Below are positions 27,358 to 37,588 of a stretch of DNA of 64,000 nt, one piece after another. The first letter of the stretch is position 1. Each line of letters begins with the position of its first letter. Source of the stretch: Sialis fuliginosa (lineage: Eukaryota; Arthropoda; Insecta; Megaloptera; Sialidae). The notes beneath the pieces are model-generated. The model had not been told where the DNA came from and searched no databases. It saw only the letters and a program-made list of their open reading frames with translations. Made by a program: the position numbers and the translations under genes. The stretch lies in NCBI GenBank assembly GCA_961205875.1, contig OY540821.1, forward strand, positions 14,880,001 through 14,944,000, in the 5' to 3' direction.

Positions 27358-30300
27358 ATGACTGACACGGAACATATAGATGTCGACACTGTACTGCGGA
27401 AGATGGGGTATTTCGGGAGACACGAAATAAGGAATTGTATTTTATATTTTATCCCTGTTGTACTTACTTCGATGTTTACAATCAATTTTATTTTTACTGC
27501 AGGTGTTCCAGAATACAGGTAAATGCACTGATTGTTTATTAATTATTTTTCGAAAGAATTAGTTTTTCTATAGATCAAATCCATATAATCATATTTCTAT
27601 AACCTGCAAAAATATGTCGGTATAAAATCATAAAAATAAAGATTTTTTTTTATAATCACTGTTTATTTATAATTAGAATTAATAAATAATAAATATTTTG
27701 CTCCCCCGCCAGTAATATATTATTATAATTGTTCGATGATTCACTAACTTGAATTTAGCACAAGGAAGCACTGTGTATTTACTTGGCATTTTTTTTGTAT
27801 TTAAAAATAAATGTTTTCATGCTTGTAACATCGAAATTAATTGATAAAAAAAAAACATTAGGACGGAACCCGAACACTTTGCTATCATATAATTCATTTT
27901 TATCTCGACATATTTGCTTATATTATCATTTTTATAATGAAACAGTTTTAGTTTAAGAATATACAATACAAAAAAGAGTTTACCTTTTTCTTAAATAAAT
28001 ATACAGGGTGATTTACAACTATCCATGTTTCATCCATTGTCACAAATCGCTTAAAAAAATCCTTATTGCGATGAAACAGTGCCAAATTTTGCTTTGAAAG
28101 TCGAACACGTTTATATTTTAGTCAATTATTAAGAAACGAGGTACCTATCGCGCACTAAGTTTTTTCATATGTAAACATGAATGAAATGTCATAAAATTTT
28201 GATAGTATTCTAGTTAAGGTTGGTACTCTATGGGAAGCATAAACTTTTTTTTTCAGCCCGTGTAGTATTTTATGGTGTTGAAGTATTATTTATACTTATT
28301 TCAGATGTGCTATTCCTGAATGTGAAAATCCTTCAGACACTGAACTGTATCCAGAGTGGCTAAAAACTGCAGTTCCTTTTAAAGAGCAATATCCGAGTAG
28401 ATGTACTAAATTCCCTTATAACTACAATTTCAATAATTCTGATGTTAATGGAACGTGTTCGGAGAATAACTTCAACAGGAATATTACTGAAAAATGTGAT
28501 TACTTTGTTTTTGACACAGAAAAAATAACAATCGCGAATGATGTAAGCGGAAAAATTTATAATCAATTATAAAAATATTTACTTATACCAAAAGTTTTAT
28601 ATACACACGCGCTGATCGGGCCAGCAGCAACATCCTCATCTTGTCACGTGCCCACTGTGATATGATTGTATGTTTATAATTACACTTTAAGAAACCAATG
28701 AGCGTAGTCGACTAAGAGGTACAGGGGGTGAAAAAGTGTTTTTTTCATAAATAGCATCAAAACGGATAATTTTATTGAAAAATATTTTTTGTAGCTCTAT
28801 TTTAGACCTTAAATATAGTTTTTTATTTTATTCCAATACAATAAAAATTGACCAAGACAAGACCGCTTGACTTATTTATGGGCTTAGTGTGATAACTTAA
28901 ATAATTTTTGTCTCAGCGCCCGTTTAATTCGCGCTTCTAATGTACATATTCATAAATTTTAAAGGATATTTATATTTTTCGCATATAAATTAAATGTAAG
29001 CAATTGTTAACTGCATCCTGATATGTAGAATAATAAAATGGTTTTTAAAAAAAAATATGAAAAATCTATATATTTATTTATTTCAGTTCAATATTCTCTG
29101 CGATGAAAATCTATGGATGTTAACCTTTATAGGAACAATTCATAACGTGGGGGAATGTTTATGTTTACCTTTGAACGGGTATTTCTCTGACAGGTATGTT
29201 AAATAATTTTTAAAATATTTATTTTGTAAATTAATAGTTTTTCTTATTATTAAAAAATAATTTTTTTATTTTGCATTTATTCTATATTTTAATGGTTATT
29301 TTTTTACTTTTTTCACTTAAATACTTTTAATTTTTTTTATTTTTAATTCAAAACAATTGATATTTATTTTAAAATCCGAATGTGTTATTAATCCTATTTT
29401 CTTGTCTAAGAGTAGAACGCTACTTTGGGGATTTAATTATTTAAACAAAACATATAAAGAATTTACGATTTCATGTACCAATGTGAGTCATTATAGTTCA
29501 AATTAAATCATTATAATGCTACATTTAAAAAATTTAAAAATCGAGGATTTCAAATATTAAAATTTCGACTTATATAATAAATAAATATTTTTAGGTATGG
29601 CAGAAGAACTATGATGGTGCTAGGCGTTTTCTTTAGTGCAATCGTTGGATTGATAAGATCATTTTCAACTTCATATGCTTTGTTCGCATTTTTAGAGTTC
29701 CTGGATCCATTTTTAGGATCAGGAGTATATGGTACAGCCGTGGTTTTAGGTAACAAATAAAATAAACTAGTACGTCCCCAAAAAATCCACACGATTTTTC
29801 TTTTAAAGAGAATTTTATGCTCTACAAAAAAATAATTTGCATCGTATTCGTAAAATGAACGGTTTCAGAAAAAAACTATGCAAAAATGTATCCCGTCCGC
29901 CATTTTCCCAAGATGGCGGCGGTAGCACAACATGGACACTAGTAGAACGTTTCCACCAAAAATCATTTTGGTCTAAATTAGTTCCTGGCAAAAGTCTAAT
30001 TAATCTGATTGGACTAATAAGTTCAATTTAAAAAAAAACGGGTAGCTGGCTCTCCCCTTATAAGCGTTCATGTTACCCCCCCCCCTATCTAAATTTGATA
30101 AGTATACGAATAAACAAAAGCTATTATTTTATATTTTTTCGAAGGAATGGAAACAATGGAACCATCCAAACGTGCCATGGCAAGCTCGATCATTTGCAGC
30201 GCTTGTGGTGTCGGTGAAGCCTTAATAGGTATAATAGCCTGGCTAACTGTATCATGGCGAACATCCTTACAGATAATGTACGCTCCTGCTTTACTAATTA

Positions 30301-31551
30301 TTGTTTACTTCTGGATGGTACCGGAATCTGTGAGGTGGTTAATTGCAAATAAGAGATTTGATGATGTTAATAATATTTTATTTAAGTTGACGAATGATAA
30401 AAACGGAATAACACCATATATTGAGCTGTTATCCAATGAGAAAGTGGTAAGTAATACAATTTTATATGAATATATGACTATCATTAATAATATCTTTGAT
30501 AATTATCCTGTATGGGTCTGATTAATAAAATTAAGTAATTATCTTATATTTCTTCTTGAGGTATAAAAAAATGGTAGCTCCCGTGGTAACCTGAATTTTG
30601 GGTTTTAGGTTGAATAAATTGACATAACCCAAAATTCAAGTTCAAATAAAAAAAACTGGTAAGCAGAAAATTAAAAAAATATGGATTTTGACCATGTTCG
30701 ACCAATACTATATATTATCATTTCGCACCATAGTTTTGTAGTTAAATTATAATTTTTCTAGAATACAAAATCATACGATAGAGGAGAATCGAATTTATCA
30801 AATATATTCAAAAGTGTTCCACTAGTTTTAAGAATATTGTTTTGTTCGTTTTGTTGGATATCTTGCAATTTTGTATTCTATGGACTATCAGTGAATTCCG
30901 TTGCCGTGGCTGGAAATATCTACTTAAACTATATAATTGTATCTTTGGTTGAAATACCGGGGTACTTATCCTGCTACGTGTTCTTAGATAAGTATGGACG
31001 TAAAGCTACACTCACTGGATCTTTCGTCGTTTCTGGAATATCTTGTATAGCATTTATATTTGTCGGTGAAGGTAAAAAATATTTTACATAATTTTAAGTT
31101 TATAAAAAAAATATTTTTAAAGCAAGTTTATTTTCAGATCTCGTTTGGTTGCAGTTAACATTATCAATGATTGGAAAATTTGCAATTACAATTTCCTTTA
31201 ACACAGTGTATATTTTCACAACAGAGCTTTTCCCAACTCCAGTAAGACATTCCGTGCTTGGAATGTGCGCCATGTTTGGGAAAATTGGGGGCATTGTAGC
31301 TCCACAAATGCCTTTATTGGTATGTGCACTTAAATTTAATTAATAAACTAAATAATAAAAATTAATTATTAAAAATATTTTAGGCAATTGCATGGCAACA
31401 TCTACCCATTCTAATGTTTGGAGTTGTATCAATACTTTCCGGATTCTTGTCATTAGCTTTCCCAGAAACCTTAAATGCTGCCCTACCTGAGACAATTGAA
31501 GACGCAGAAAATTTAGGGATTAAGAAAATCTTAAAAAATAGCAAATCTTAG
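27358..31551 (+). CDS. Organic cation transporter-like protein, SLC22 family (OCT-C)
   Basis: Eight coding exons: 27358-27518, 28305-28542, 29087-29193, 29595-29749, 30145-30446, 30762-31071, 31138-31319, 31384-31551; 540 aa. Exon lengths equal those of OCT-B in every case, and the proteins differ at only a small number of sites (for example GFFGR versus GYFGR at the start, and MEPSKRAMAS versus [10 protein letters not shown]). Signature motifs are DRYGRR across exons 3/4, [12 protein letters not shown] in exon 5, [12 protein letters not shown] in exon 7 and the tail ALPETIEDAENLG. Predicted 12-helix SLC22 carrier at the plasma membrane, substrate unknown. Introns are shorter than in OCT-B; intron 7 is only 64 nt. 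The exon 5 acceptor is an unusual GAAG but keeps frame. Candidate AATAAA at 31601. Confidence 0.93.
30585..30720. repeat. Interspersed repeat family R5, copy 1 (OCT-C intron 5)
   Basis: Contains CTGAATTTTGGGTT ... AACCCAAAATTCAAG as a small inverted repeat, then AAATAAAAAAAACTGGTA-GCAGAAAATT and a TTTGACCATGTTCG segment. Copy 2 at 44730-44880 has the same order of parts. Non-coding hairpin-type repeat. Confidence 0.65.
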
Positions 31552-32101
31552 TATATGTGAAATTTATTTTTAGTGTCTTTTCAATCTTATTTATTTCTTT
31601 AATAAATCCACCAGTCATAAGTGTTTATATGTACATAAGTGTGTTTTTTTTTATCCCATTGGCCAATTTATAAGCTTTGGATCTAAATAAAATTATCCCA
31701 TTTCAGACTCGTTGAAGAAACCTGTGAACGGCGCAAACATAGTCTTATTTCCATTTAATTAACATGAAAAAATTTCCACCAGCAACATTTTGTAGAGAAT
31801 TATATTTCCTACAAAAAATATAGGTACTGATTGTGAATGCTCAATTCATAGATTACATTTTTTTTAGTGATATCAAAGTGTTTTTTTCATGATCTGTCGT
31901 TTTAAAAAGTGAAAGATATATACGCGGGAAAACTGAACATATAAGTTTTTAATTTTATGTTTTCGTTACTATGAAAATTGAACCACTCATATTATAGATA
32001 ATTACTATAATTTAAAACGAAATATATTATTCTATATTTATACCTTCTTTTAGTGTCCACGTGCATAAGTACCTATGTTGTTAATGAAGTATATATTTAG
32101 G

Positions 32102-32406
32102 CAGTGGTGGACTAAGGAAGATTGATACCCGAGACGGACTTTTAGTTTTGCACCCTTCTCCTCCTCTCAACAAACAAAAATTTTGAATACCATTTTTTAT
32201 AAATATTTTATTTTATTATAAAAAAATTATTTCGTTAGTGCGTTGTCGGGTATGACTTAAATTTTGGCACCCCTTTAAAATAAAGTTTGCATCCTCCTGC
32301 AGTTGGTGAAAACCTTTTTTTAGTTTTCATGTCGCTTTTTAATCTTCTTCTACCACATTTTGACTCGGCACCCAGGGCAGACTGCTTCCCCCCTAGTCCG
32401 CCACTG
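32102..32406. mobile_element. hAT-like MITE upstream of AP1
   Basis: About 305 bp bounded by CAGTGGTGGACTAAGG and the inverse of CAGTGGCGGACTAGG. Termini beginning CAGTGG are typical of hAT non-autonomous elements. Flanks TATTTAGG and TATTTTAT share the first five of eight bases, so an 8-bp target duplication is only weakly supported. No transposase frame. Confidence 0.65.
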
Positions 32407-32496
32407 TATTTTATGTCATGTGTACTTAGTACACGTACATTAATGTATTTAAAAACAATTAAGGTTTAATTTTGTGATACTGAAGTCAGTCAACAA

Positions 32497-32519
32497 TTAA
32501 ATGATATTAATAATTGATA
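32497..32519. promoter_or_regulatory. Upstream block conserved between AP1 and AP2
   Basis: A 23-base block (TTAAATGATAT then T or C, then AATAATTGATA) 170 bp before the AP1 start; the AP2 counterpart is 37451-37473, 138 bp before its start, with one difference. GATA-type cores are present here and nearby (AGATAATATCT). GATA factors often drive insect gut genes, but function here is inference. Confidence 0.35.
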
Positions 32520-32666
32520 GTACGTACTAATTATTTCAACACTTTAAACAACTTACTTCATTATATGTATGCATGTACGGTACATTCAAAATTGGAAGAA
32601 AGATAATATCTGTTTTGTTTTAAATTTATTATTAAAAAAAGCAGGGAAAATTAAGACACCATAAAA

Positions 32667-35600
32667 ATGTTCTGTGGTATATTATTACTAACTATAATTT
32701 CATATATTTCAGCAGACAAACTATTAAGGTAAGTAAGGCACTGATAATATTAGTAAATATTACTGAAAATATTAACTCAGATATAATACGAAGCAATCAT
32801 TAAAAAAATATATCATGGAATAATATACTTACTGTTTATTTAAAAGAAATTATGAAAAAATAATTTTGCGATTATCTATATTGGTTGGAAAAATACATTT
32901 TCTAAAATGTAGAGCTAAAAATTCTAAAAGTAATCTGTAAAAATCTACTGGAAAACGGAGAAACTGTTTTTTTTAATCATTTAAACTAAAGTTGTATACG
33001 TTAAACACAATAAAACTTATTCTAGACCCATTTGGCTTTTGTTGAGGACTTCATGTGAAGTCGAAACACATGTCCAGTGACTTTTTTTAGTGTGATTAAT
33101 TCAAGTATCTGTAAAAGTCATTAATATTTTTTTTCAGATTAACCTTAACTAGAAATATTGAAGACCGTCAGCCCAAATTAGAATCTCGATATATTTCTAC
33201 TCCAATGCAAAACCAATTTGTATGTTCAAGTAAACATTAAATATTTATTATTAGAATCAACGTTTTTTAGCAATAAAACTGATTCACAAATAGTTAAAAA
33301 TTAAATCAAAGCATCTATCTGGCTGTTAAAGAAATCTCCTAAAGACAGAGATGGGGAGAATGAGATAGTTATATAAAATTATATTAAATAAACATAATCT
33401 AATAAAACTTATATATAATATAAGAGAAGGGGGTTTAAAAGATTATGAATTAGATATAGAGTGGCCTGCGCATCTGACTCGAAAAAAGAACCGTGTCAAA
33501 AGAAAGAGATAGAAAATGGTTTGGGATATACTTGTCATTTTTTCAACAGGAGTGTCTATTTCATTCTTATTAGAAAAAGAGATAGATATATCCCAAACAC
33601 TACCGCATCTCTCACTGTTTTGGAGAAATGTTACACCATTATATTAATACAGAATGCGCGGTCCATACTCTAGTTCTATGGTTAAAAAGAGTACAATATG
33701 TAACGTTTAATAGACAGTTTCTATATTAATAAATTATTTGTATTATTATCTAGTACTACTTTACCGTTAACATTTCTATTGGTGACCCATCAGATGTTTT
33801 TCGACTTGAAATTGACACTGGATCATCGGATATGTGGGTTGCAAGTAGTTGGTGTGTAGATGGACCTTTTTGCAGTAATTATTATTCCTTCTTATATATT
33901 ATAATTTTAAATGAATTATATTTTAGTTACACTTTTTTTTGTAACCAACTTATGGGTAGAAATTACAGAAAGAAGAAACTATACAAGGAAACAAACTACA
34001 TACGTTCAAAATTTCACACTTTGGGCCAACATATATTGCTCCTACCATTCTCAGCTTCACCACAAGAGATTAGGCCCTAAATATAAATATTTCAAATGTG
34101 TGTCATTTCTCCCCAGTGTAATTTGGGTGTTGAATTTTATCCTGGTATCATAAAAGTATCAAAATACGAGGCTGAGACTACAGAAATATCGGGGATGGGC
34201 CATATTGCATTCAGCTCCTAGTACCTATAAGTAATTTTTGACTTGGAAGCAAATATTTCCAGTTTTAGATTACCTAATTTTGATATCAAATTTTTTTTAC
34301 ATTTAACATTTATATTAGTACTACATTAATTAATTATTTTAAAGTTTGTTAAAAAAAAAACAACAGAAATGGGGTGGTGTCTATGTGGCTGATACTTTTG
34401 ATCAAATAATTATCGAATAATAAAATTATTATTATTATAAGTTAGGCAAAAGTTTATTTTTACATTTGTGTTGTCTTATGTTACTAACAAATTGAGTTTT
34501 AATTAATTTTAGCTGATCCAATCAAGAAGAAATGGCAGCAGGATCCGAGAACAATATTCGGTCCCTTTGTAACGATTGAATATGTATCTTATACAGTAGA
34601 GGGACTAGTTGGTACACAAAGAATCTATGTATGTTTAGTAATTCAGAAACGAAATCTTTTAATTAATAGAAAATATGAAAATTAATTGATCGTTTTAGTT
34701 TCTAAACTACTCATATTATGAAATAATAATTATCACATTAGTAAATTATAATAAATGATGTATTTTTCAGTTTGCTGATCAAATTTTAGAAGAGCAAAAT
34801 TTTGGATCAATGTACAAAGTAGATATATTGCCAGGTTACTCGAATTTGCGAAAAATGGACGGAATTCTTGGCATGGGTTTAGTAAGAACCGCTAAGATAA
34901 ACAAACCTATACTTTATCGTATGTTCCACCGCGGATTGATCGATTCTCCTCTATTTTCTATCAAAATGTAAGTATTTATTTATATGTAATATAAAGACCT
35001 CTATACACCACCCAATCTGCAGGGCCGATTTGTCGGGAAATAGAGTGGGGGTACTGCAGATTAAATCGTGTATATTTGCCTATACATGCTTTCTATTTAC
35101 ATATTTGCATTGATTTTAAAATGATTGTTGTAAAATAAAAAGTATTGTCACTAACAATAACATTGGTCACGTTCACGACTGACCAAAAACAGTGAACAAC
35201 GAGCTTTGATTGGTTGAGTCATGGAATCTCTGGTGAAACGTGTAAGGAAGTGAGAAAGAAGTAACCAGAAAGAGATAGTAACTAGTATTCTGGCAGAAAC
35301 GCTCAACATGAAGTAAACATAAAAATTCTTTGGTTTAAAAAATGACATTCTTTAAATTTCTGGTACATTCCACCAGAAATTCCATGAATCAACCAATCAA
35401 AGCTCGTTGTTCCGTTTTTTGGTCAGACATGAACGATCCCATTAAATACACCAGTATTATAACATAAATATCATACGAACAAATCATATGCACTGAAAGA
35501 AATATCGTTCATTAATATTATGAAACGCATTTCATGGTTGTTGAATGCGTTTCTTTGTTTCTTTCAGTGTGAAGGTACCTGGATACCTATCCATTAAGAA

Positions 35601-36590
35601 ACGTATCCATTAACATAAGGGTTAACTTGACTTATACTATATATTTTCAGGAATAAATACCCAGAAGATGGACAGTTAATTTTTGGAATAGATAACTCGT
35701 TGTATTTGGGCAATATCACGTACGTTGACATAAGTAGTGAATTAGGCTATTTGTTTAAAGTAGACTCGGCAATGTTAGGTTCTAAAACAATAGACACTAA
35801 CTTCACTGTGTTGCTCGATTCAGGAACTACTGATATTTATGTTCCTAGTAAGCTGTATAACGATGTTATGATAAATGCAATTGTCCCATGTCAAAATCTT
35901 AAAGATATTATATTAAATTTTGGTGGTAGAGAATTTGTATTGACGAGTAATGAGTACGCAACGGAATTTTCGGTAAATATAATTATTATTTAAGAACTTC
36001 TTTAATGATTAGCCCATTAGCAACTTCCCATTTTGTGTCCCCATGTTCTTTAACATACATTGAACATATTCTCCCAATAAGAAACAACCACGAAGGATTC
36101 TGATTAATGTAAAATTGTAATTACCTAATTATTAATGCAGTCTATTTATTAATTATTATATTATCATAGCATTTAATTTACATTGTTTTAAATTTTTTTT
36201 TCTATATTTTATATCTTTTGTGGTGTAGTCTTTAGCGAGTATTCATAACTGATTTTACGTCGTTCATTATTGGATAAAAAACAAACAAAATAACAGGCTA
36301 TAATTAAAAATATATATATTTTCGGACTTTGGTAATTAAATTGATTTAATAAGGAGGTAGTTGTTTTATTAGTAACATGAGTTCATGATAATTACAAAAA
36401 AAGGTCATCTTAAAGTGTTCAAGACTGATGTCATTACCTTATGTATTTATTTTAGACTGGATACCTTTGTCAAAATCGAATTTATAATATTTCCGATAGT
36501 TTGTGGATTCTTGGAGAACCATTTTTAAGAAAGTATTATACTATTTATGATCCTTATAATATGAAGCTAGGATTTGCTAACAGTGCATGA
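32667..36590 (+). CDS. Pepsin-family aspartic protease AP1 (A1, cathepsin D-like)
   Basis: Seven coding exons: 32667-32728, 33138-33219, 33754-33874, 34513-34628, 34771-34967, 35651-35972, 36456-36590; 344 aa. Predicted secreted endopeptidase using two aspartates. Exon 1 is almost only a signal peptide (hydrophobic MFCGILLLTIISYISA). The pro-region is about 30 residues, shorter than the roughly 45 of pepsinogen, and lacks its usual sequence. First catalytic motif DTGSS at D69 followed by W of the SxxW pattern; second DSGTT at D249; spacing 180, close to pepsin. Flap Tyr at Y112 is kept, but the following GTG of pepsin is VSY. DGILGMGL and the C-terminal ILGEPFLRKYYTIYD are family hallmarks. 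A candidate AATAAA is at 36698. First of six tandem copies; intron phases are identical through the array. Confidence 0.92.
33447..33677 (+). mobile_element. MITE-like family R6, copy 1 (AP1 intron 2)
   Basis: Ends are inverse of each other: TAGAGTGGCCTGCGCATCTG on the left and CAGAATGCGCGGTCCA-TACTCTA on the right. A related copy in inverse orientation lies at 62195-62390 in OCT-D intron 3, sharing TATTAATACAGAATGCGC and the GATTCGAAAA/GACTCGAAAA segment. The open frame at 33461-33673 is inside it and is not a gene. Confidence 0.7.
35165..35440. mobile_element. MITE family R7, copy 1 (AP1 intron 5)
   Basis: Long inverted ends: left arm CGTTCACGACTGACCAAAAA and AACAACGAGCTTTGATTGGT pair with the right arm AACCAATCAAAGCTCGTTGT and TTTGGTCAGACATGAACG. 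Flanked on both sides by ATT, a possible 3-bp target duplication. A rearranged partial copy lies at 41090-41258. Confidence 0.8.
36118..36350 (+). repeat. Interspersed repeat family R3, copy 2 (AP1 intron 6)
   Basis: Parallels 13750-14012 in order and orientation: TATTTATTAATTATTATATT with ATCATAG, a TTTACATTGTTT segment, and the end GACTTTGGTAATTAAATT. Diverged in the middle. Non-coding. Confidence 0.6.
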
Positions 36591-37588
36591 GAAGTTTAAG
36601 AAGTATCATCATCGGAAACGATACATTTGTATTACTGATAATAGTATTTCTGTATTTAATCAAAATACAAATATTACTTGTATTCTTAATTGATTAAAAT
36701 AAAATTATTAAACCATTTGAAAGTAGTAATCATTGTAGTATTTCATACCTGTATTAATGTAATGATTTTTTATATACTTGATGTTTAATGTAAAGATAGC
36801 AAAGAAACCGTTATTTAAGTACATAAAAATGTATACGTGGTTAATTTTTATAAACTATTAGCGCATTGGACCCGGTGTTACCCGGGTTAATATCCAACAT
36901 GGAAACCAAACACGACTTGATAAAGATTTTTTAATCTTATGATGTTAAATCTTGGTTTTCATAAAATATTAATATCCACGATACTGCACAGAAATGTTAT
37001 CTAACTATTGGTGAAAACCGCATTGAAATCGGTTCAGTAATTCCCAAGTCTATAAGCCTCATACAAACGAACATTCATTTTTATATATAGAGAAGATAAT
37101 TCCATAAATTTCAGTTAAAAAGATACTAAAGTAAAGTAATTACAGTATTAAATAATATAAAATAAAGTATAACATAGTTTGAAGCAATGAAAGTTCTCTT
37201 CCAAAAATGTAAAGTATTGATTGTATTGGAGACAATGCAAGGAAAAATCAAATTTTTTTTTATTAAAATCCATAATTTTTTATTTTATAGTATTGCTAAT
37301 TTGAAAATCGAACCACTTATTTTTACAATATTTAAAATATTGTGGATACCTCTTTCTTAATTACTTATATTGTTAAAGAGTTATGTTTCAGTTTCTATAA
37401 TTAATGTATAGTACACATGCATTATGTATTATATAAAAATCAATCGACAGTTAAATGATATCAATAATTGATACTTAGTACTAATTACTCCAGAAATTAT
37501 TTCATTGTGCATACAATTCTGTTAGGAAGAGATTAATTGTTTTGTTTAAAATTACTAAAAGAAGCAGAAAAGTTAAAATACCATAAAA
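36591..37588. other. Intergenic region between AP1 and AP2
   Basis: No gene seen. Contains the AP1 3' flank, a dispersed repeat fragment at about 36860-37090 ending in an 'ATTGAAATCGGTTCAGTAAT' type signature, and the AP2 upstream region with the block at 37451-37473 shared with AP1. Confidence 0.6.
37451..37473. promoter_or_regulatory. Upstream block conserved between AP2 and AP1
   Basis: Counterpart of 32497-32519, differing at one position, 138 bp before the AP2 start. The surrounding 200 bp also aligns between the two genes, ending in ACCATAAAAATG at the start codon in both. Shared promoter by descent; regulatory function inferred. Confidence 0.35.

Larger units (their letters stand above)
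31552..32666. other. Intergenic region between OCT-C and AP1
   Basis: Contains the OCT-C 3' flank (AATAAA at 31601), a hAT-like MITE (32102-32406) and the AP1 upstream region with a block at 32497-32519 that is also found before AP2. No gene is supported; the open frame at 32287-32469 falls in the MITE. Confidence 0.65.

Noticed and set aside
32287-32469. Open frame of 60 codons upstream of AP1
   Set aside because: Mostly inside the hAT-like MITE; low-complexity peptide.
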